From: Flavipsychrobacter stenotrophus
GTDB taxonomy: Bacteria > Bacteroidota > Bacteroidia > Chitinophagales > Chitinophagaceae
Direction of reading: 5' to 3'
Assembly (NCBI RefSeq): GCF_002954265.1
Contig: NZ_PPSL01000007.1
Location: 62,001 to 126,000 of the forward strand
Length of the DNA stretch: 64,000 nt
Program-made: the position numbers and the translations under genes
Shown: positions 61,901 to 64,000 of the stretch, in pieces
How the letters are laid out: every line of letters starts with the position of its first letter
Position numbering within the stretch: the first letter of the stretch is position 1
The notes under the pieces: generated by a model
The model's database searches: none
What the model was told of the DNA's origin: nothing
Seen by the model: the letters and a program-made list of their open reading frames with translations, nothing else

Positions 61901-64000
61901 CGCCGGGAGCAGCATCGGTGAGTGTAATTGCAGAACCGGTGCAAACAGAAGAACTGCCTGTAATAGTACCTGCATTGGGAGAAGCGATAACTGTGACAAC
62001 AAAGGAATCGTAACGCGTACCACAAACATTGGTTGCAGAGTAAGTTATCGTATCTACACCTGCTGAAACTCCTGTTACGACACCGTTAACCTGTGTAGCA
62101 AAACCATTTGTTGCCCCCCATGTGCCACCTACGGCAGTATTAGAAAGTGTAATAGAATTACCGGTACAAACAGAAGAAGTGCCGGTGATATCTCCAACAT
62201 CAGCTAGTGGATTGACAGTAATTGGCCAACGAACAAGGCTGGTATCGAAACCTCTAACCATGTAATAGTCTATAGTATCCGCCCCTGCAGCTATTCCGGT
62301 AACTACACCTGTAACAGGATCAACAGTAGCTTTAGCAGGCTGCGAGCTAACCCACAAGCCACCTGTAACTGTATTACTAATAGTTATTGTGGCACCTACG
62401 CATACCGAAGTCGCTCCGGATGATGTACCAATCAGCGGTAAAGGATAGTTTTTGATGACTGAAACCGTGTTGGTAGTACTATTTCCCACAACAATATCAG
62501 GATACCCGTCACGGTCTACATCTCCGGTGGTAACCGTAACCGGAGCCGGGCCCGATGAAAGATCAACCTGTGCTGCAAAAGTTGAACTGTTTATAGTACC
62601 TGCGGTTGCAGTGTTTCTCAACACCGACACTGTACCCGCATAAGCGTTAGACACTACAACATCGATCTTTCCATCACCATTAAAATCAGCAACGTTAATA
62701 CCGGTTGTGCCTGACGCCGCGCTGCCTATTGTAAACACAAACTGAGGATCGAAAGCAATAGTTCCTCCTACAGTAGATATATTTTTGAACACAGATATTG
62801 ATCCATCATTGATGTTTGTTACCAGCAATTCGGGTAATCGATCGGTATTCCGATCGATATCTGCCGCTACGATGTCGATAGGGCCACTACCTGTAGTTAT
62901 TGAAACAGATGTACCAAAAGATATGGTTCCCGGAGACGACGCGTTGGGCGCATAAGTCAATGACGAACCGTTATATACTCCTGGAGAGCCCGTTGCTCCT
63001 GAATTAGCAGTTGCAATATCAGGCTTACCATCATTATTAAGGTCTGCAAAACAAATACCAGAAGGTGCTGAGCCGGCGGATATAAATACAGGGCTTGCGA
63101 ATGAGATAGAACCAACTGACGAAGTGTTGCGCAAAATGCCAATAAAACCACCGGGATATGACAGCGCAATATCAGACTTGCCATCTGCATCAAAATCGAC
63201 AATGGCACTAACCGCAGTAAAGCCAGAAATACTGATAAAAGTAGTCGAGAATGTAGGCGCACCTAAAGTAGATGTATTACGAAGAATAGCCAGGGTAGTG
63301 CCACTGGTATGGCTATTTGTTATAACACCATCTAGCTTACCATCACCATCAAGATCGGCGAGTTTAGCATTATTTGCTTTAAATGTAGAACCTAACCCTT
63401 GTGCAGTACCGCTGAACGAGGAGGTGGTAAGAGATCCCTGAGCTGTGCTGCTATTCAATAATGCTGTATAAGATGGATTATCGACATTGTTTACCAACAG
63501 ATCCGGTTTAAGATCGCCATCAATATCACCAATAGCACCGCCATAAGGAGTAAGGGCGCCAGACACGCAAACATAACTTACATATGGTTTAAAATTGACT
63601 GTATTGGGATCGAAATAGGAATTAGTAAACTTCAATCTGAACAAACTGTCGGTATACGCAGTGAGATGACTTGCCTTATTTAATACAGAAACCGGACCAG
63701 GTGTAGCGCCGTAAGGAATTGTTACAGAAATCAATGTAGTAGACGCACCTGTTACTGTACCCAGCATAGTACCAAAACGAACTAACATATTGGATGAACT
63801 ATTACTGAACCCAACACCTGTAATAGTGACCGTAGCACCAGGTATTCCTTCGTTTGGCGAAATACCGGATATACTGATAGCAGTACTGGGATCATTACGG
63901 AAAACAGAAATCGCCCCTGTTAAAGTATCTGTAGCAACCATGTCTGCCTTACCGTCATTGTCCAGGTCACCAATAGCTATTGCAATTGGATTGGCAGCAG
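58947..64000 (-). CDS. Giant FG-GAP/Ig-repeat protein with T9SS sorting domain (5' end outside window)
   Basis: At least 1,680 aa. An internal ATG at 63941 is not the start: the frame is open to the right edge with more FG-GAP sequence (AIAIGDLDNDGKADMVATD). From the visible N-terminus: a further FG-GAP piece, an IPT/TIG domain (GISPNEGIPGATVTITGVGFS), about six FG-GAP/VCBS calcium-binding repeats (DIDGDLKPDLLV; DLDGDGKLDGVITN; DVDRDGYPDIVVGN), then eight or so tandem Ig-like repeats of 74 aa (SVCTGSAITLTDAAPGGSWSAS..GVVTGVSAGVDTISYTV), a beta-rich region and the C-terminal T9SS type A tail (SMSPNPTTDAVKISF...FAAGIYLVELTQGDQKVTQRLVKE). A probable cell-surface adhesin or filament exported by T9SS. 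The window's left edge carries an independent but similar-style protein. Confidence 0.92.
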   Translation of the reverse strand, partial: AANPIAIAIGDLDNDGKADMVATDTLTGAISVFRNDPSTAISISGISPNEGIPGATVTITGVGFSNSSSNMLVRFGTMLGTVTGASTTLISVTIPYGATPGPVSVLNKASHLTAYTDSLFRLKFTNSYFDPNTVNFKPYVSYVCVSGALTPYGGAIGDIDGDLKPDLLVNNVDNPSYTALLNSSTAQGSLTTSSFSGTAQGLGSTFKANNAKLADLDGDGKLDGVITNSHTSGTTLAILRNTSTLGAPTFSTTFISISGFTAVSAIVDFDADGKSDIALSYPGGFIGILRNTSSVGSISFASPVFISAGSAPSGICFADLNNDGKPDIATANSGATGSPGVYNGSSLTYAPNASSPGTISFGTSVSITTGSGPIDIVAADIDRNTDRLPELLVTNINDGSISVFKNISTVGGTIAFDPQFVFTIGSAASGTTGINVADFNGDGKIDVVVSNAYAGTVSVLRNTATAGTINSSTFAAQVDLSSGPAPVTVTTGDVDRDGYPDIVVGNSTTNTVSVIKNYPLPLIGTSSGATSVCVGATITISNTVTGGLWVSSQPAKATVDPVTGVVTGIAAGADTIDYYMVRGFDTSLVRWPITVNPLADVGDITGTSSVCTGNSITLSNTAVGGTWGATNGFATQVNGVVTGVSAGVDTITYSATNVCGTRYDSFVVTVIASPNAGTITGSSSVCTGSAITLTDAAPGGSWSASNGFATVVDGVVTGVSAGVDTISYTVSNSCGTAIATKVVTVNSLPDAGSISGSASVCVGAAITLTDAVPGGSWSASNGLATVVGGVVTGVSTGVDTISYTVTTACGTAVATHVVTVNPLPDAGSITGGSSVCTGAAITLTDAAVGGSWSASNGSATVVGGVVTGVSAGVDTISYTVTNGCGTAVATHIVTVNATPDAGTIMGSSSVCTGMSITLTNAAVGGSWSASNATATVVGGVVTGVIAGTDTISYTVTTACGSASATKVITINGSPDPGTITGDTTSCVGGTITLTDLVIGGTWSSSNTSVATVASGVVTGLSTGSAVISYTVTTACGSAYATHSVSFGAMQWTGAISSDWNTAANWGCGAVPTVTDDVTIPSSATYPAIAASATGSARKVTLVSGASISLGAVAQLNIKGDLTNNGAITGPGKLSLNGSSAQLVKGLGTVNEVEIDNASGVSIDTASRMTVRSTLYITSGTLATNDSLALYSDSNSSARIAEIASGTPITGKVKVYQYIQGGLRRFRFWAHPFSTSISLGQLQPYMDITGQGGATNGFTTTGTNAPSAFRLDPYTENSLLSYDPGWKAITKINGTEADSNKLKRYQGIRLFMRGKKGQGLGGFSYTPSPNIVAMSGPVNQGTQVVTLSRGATDPTNQDFNMVGNPYPSPVNIGAAIYAGRAVTLGGTGDITGSAFYVYNASLGVAGQFQPVTINSTSYYIQANACVQVRAADDLKQLTFTESMKSDTVNTILFKQQPQEHISLNIYDATYHMWDMLTINFNAAATDAEDAMYDAVKPAFGDLSFYGISTDNRKMAIDARQFVKDKVVPLGITSSYKQDFIIRADDMILPENTSVFLRDKWLNRSTELAAGSEYKFSITGDAKSQGNDRFELGLKSTATVPVKPLAVSMSPNPTTDAVKISFTSGKKEKVAVRVTDISGVSIYTQDLGEQLNGTVSVPLNKFAAGIYLVELTQGDQKVTQRLVKE
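61050..62210 (-). repeat. 222-bp tandem Ig-repeat coding units
   Basis: At least five tandem in-frame units of about 222 bp (74 aa), each encoding S-V-C-x-G...T-x-x-A..G-G-S/T-W..V-V-T-G-V-S/I-A-G-x-D-T-I. Adjacent units are highly similar in DNA, so copy number may vary by recombination and the assembly here could be compressed. Confidence 0.75.

Overview
The window comes from a member of the Bacteroidota, most likely a Chitinophagaceae-like soil or freshwater organism. The evidence is several C-terminal type IX secretion (T9SS) sorting domains (PNP...G-hydrophobic-Y pattern), GldN-like proteins, PafA phosphatase, TAnnTTTG-type promoters, few Shine-Dalgarno sites, and many small secreted or lipoprotein genes. 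No species assignment is possible from the sequence alone. No tRNA, rRNA, CRISPR array, transposase or prophage gene was seen. Both window edges cut through giant repetitive secreted proteins.

Layout. 1-1456: N-terminal part of an Ig-like repeat protein (minus). 1.8-14.6 kb: a stress and envelope block with an SRPBCC protein, a DUF2383 four-helix protein, a full-length cyclic beta-1,2-glucan synthase (NdvB-like, about 2,870 aa), a YihY/BrkB membrane protein, a YflT-like general stress protein and an OmpA-family lipoprotein. 14.6-24.4 kb: a signalling block bounded by two copies of an inverted-repeat hairpin element. It holds a broken Fpg/Nei-type glycosylase (in-frame TAA), a proline-rich mini-protein, a soluble REC-histidine kinase, and a very large soluble poly-HAMP hybrid kinase with nine 276-bp repeats and one homopolymer frameshift. 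24.4-28.9 kb: an unknown protein, a large secreted protein with a possible caspase-like His/Cys dyad, and two tiny secreted CarboxypepD_reg-like proteins. 29.1-42.9 kb: ornithine aminotransferase, DUF2147, a hotdog thioesterase, a GDSL lipoprotein, FadL, and a fadN-fadA-fadE beta-oxidation cluster in the same gene order as Bacillus fadNAE, followed by VOC, AraC and DUF481 genes. 43.0-55.3 kb: FtsE-like ATPase, an M43 metalloprotease and NHL- and Kelch-repeat proteins with T9SS tails, an alpha-oxoamine synthase, PafA, a lipoprotein hydrolase and RecF. 55.5-64 kb: PdhA, a TPR membrane protein, two tandem short GldN-like proteins, and a T9SS-exported FG-GAP/Ig repeat giant running off the right edge.

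How it fits together: T9SS appears to export at least four proteins in the window (M43 protease, NHL, Kelch and FG-GAP/Ig proteins), and two compact GldN-like proteins lie beside the largest of them. FadL, the thioesterase and FadN/A/E form a plausible fatty-acid uptake and beta-oxidation set. Glucan synthase, OmpA, stress proteins and poly-HAMP kinase suggest an envelope or osmotic stress theme, but that link is inference from position.

Most intergenic space is filled by short hairpin repeats of at least three families rather than by genes. The best candidates for something undescribed are the tandem short GldN-like pair, the possible peptidase at 25.4-27.8 kb, and the nested hairpin elements.
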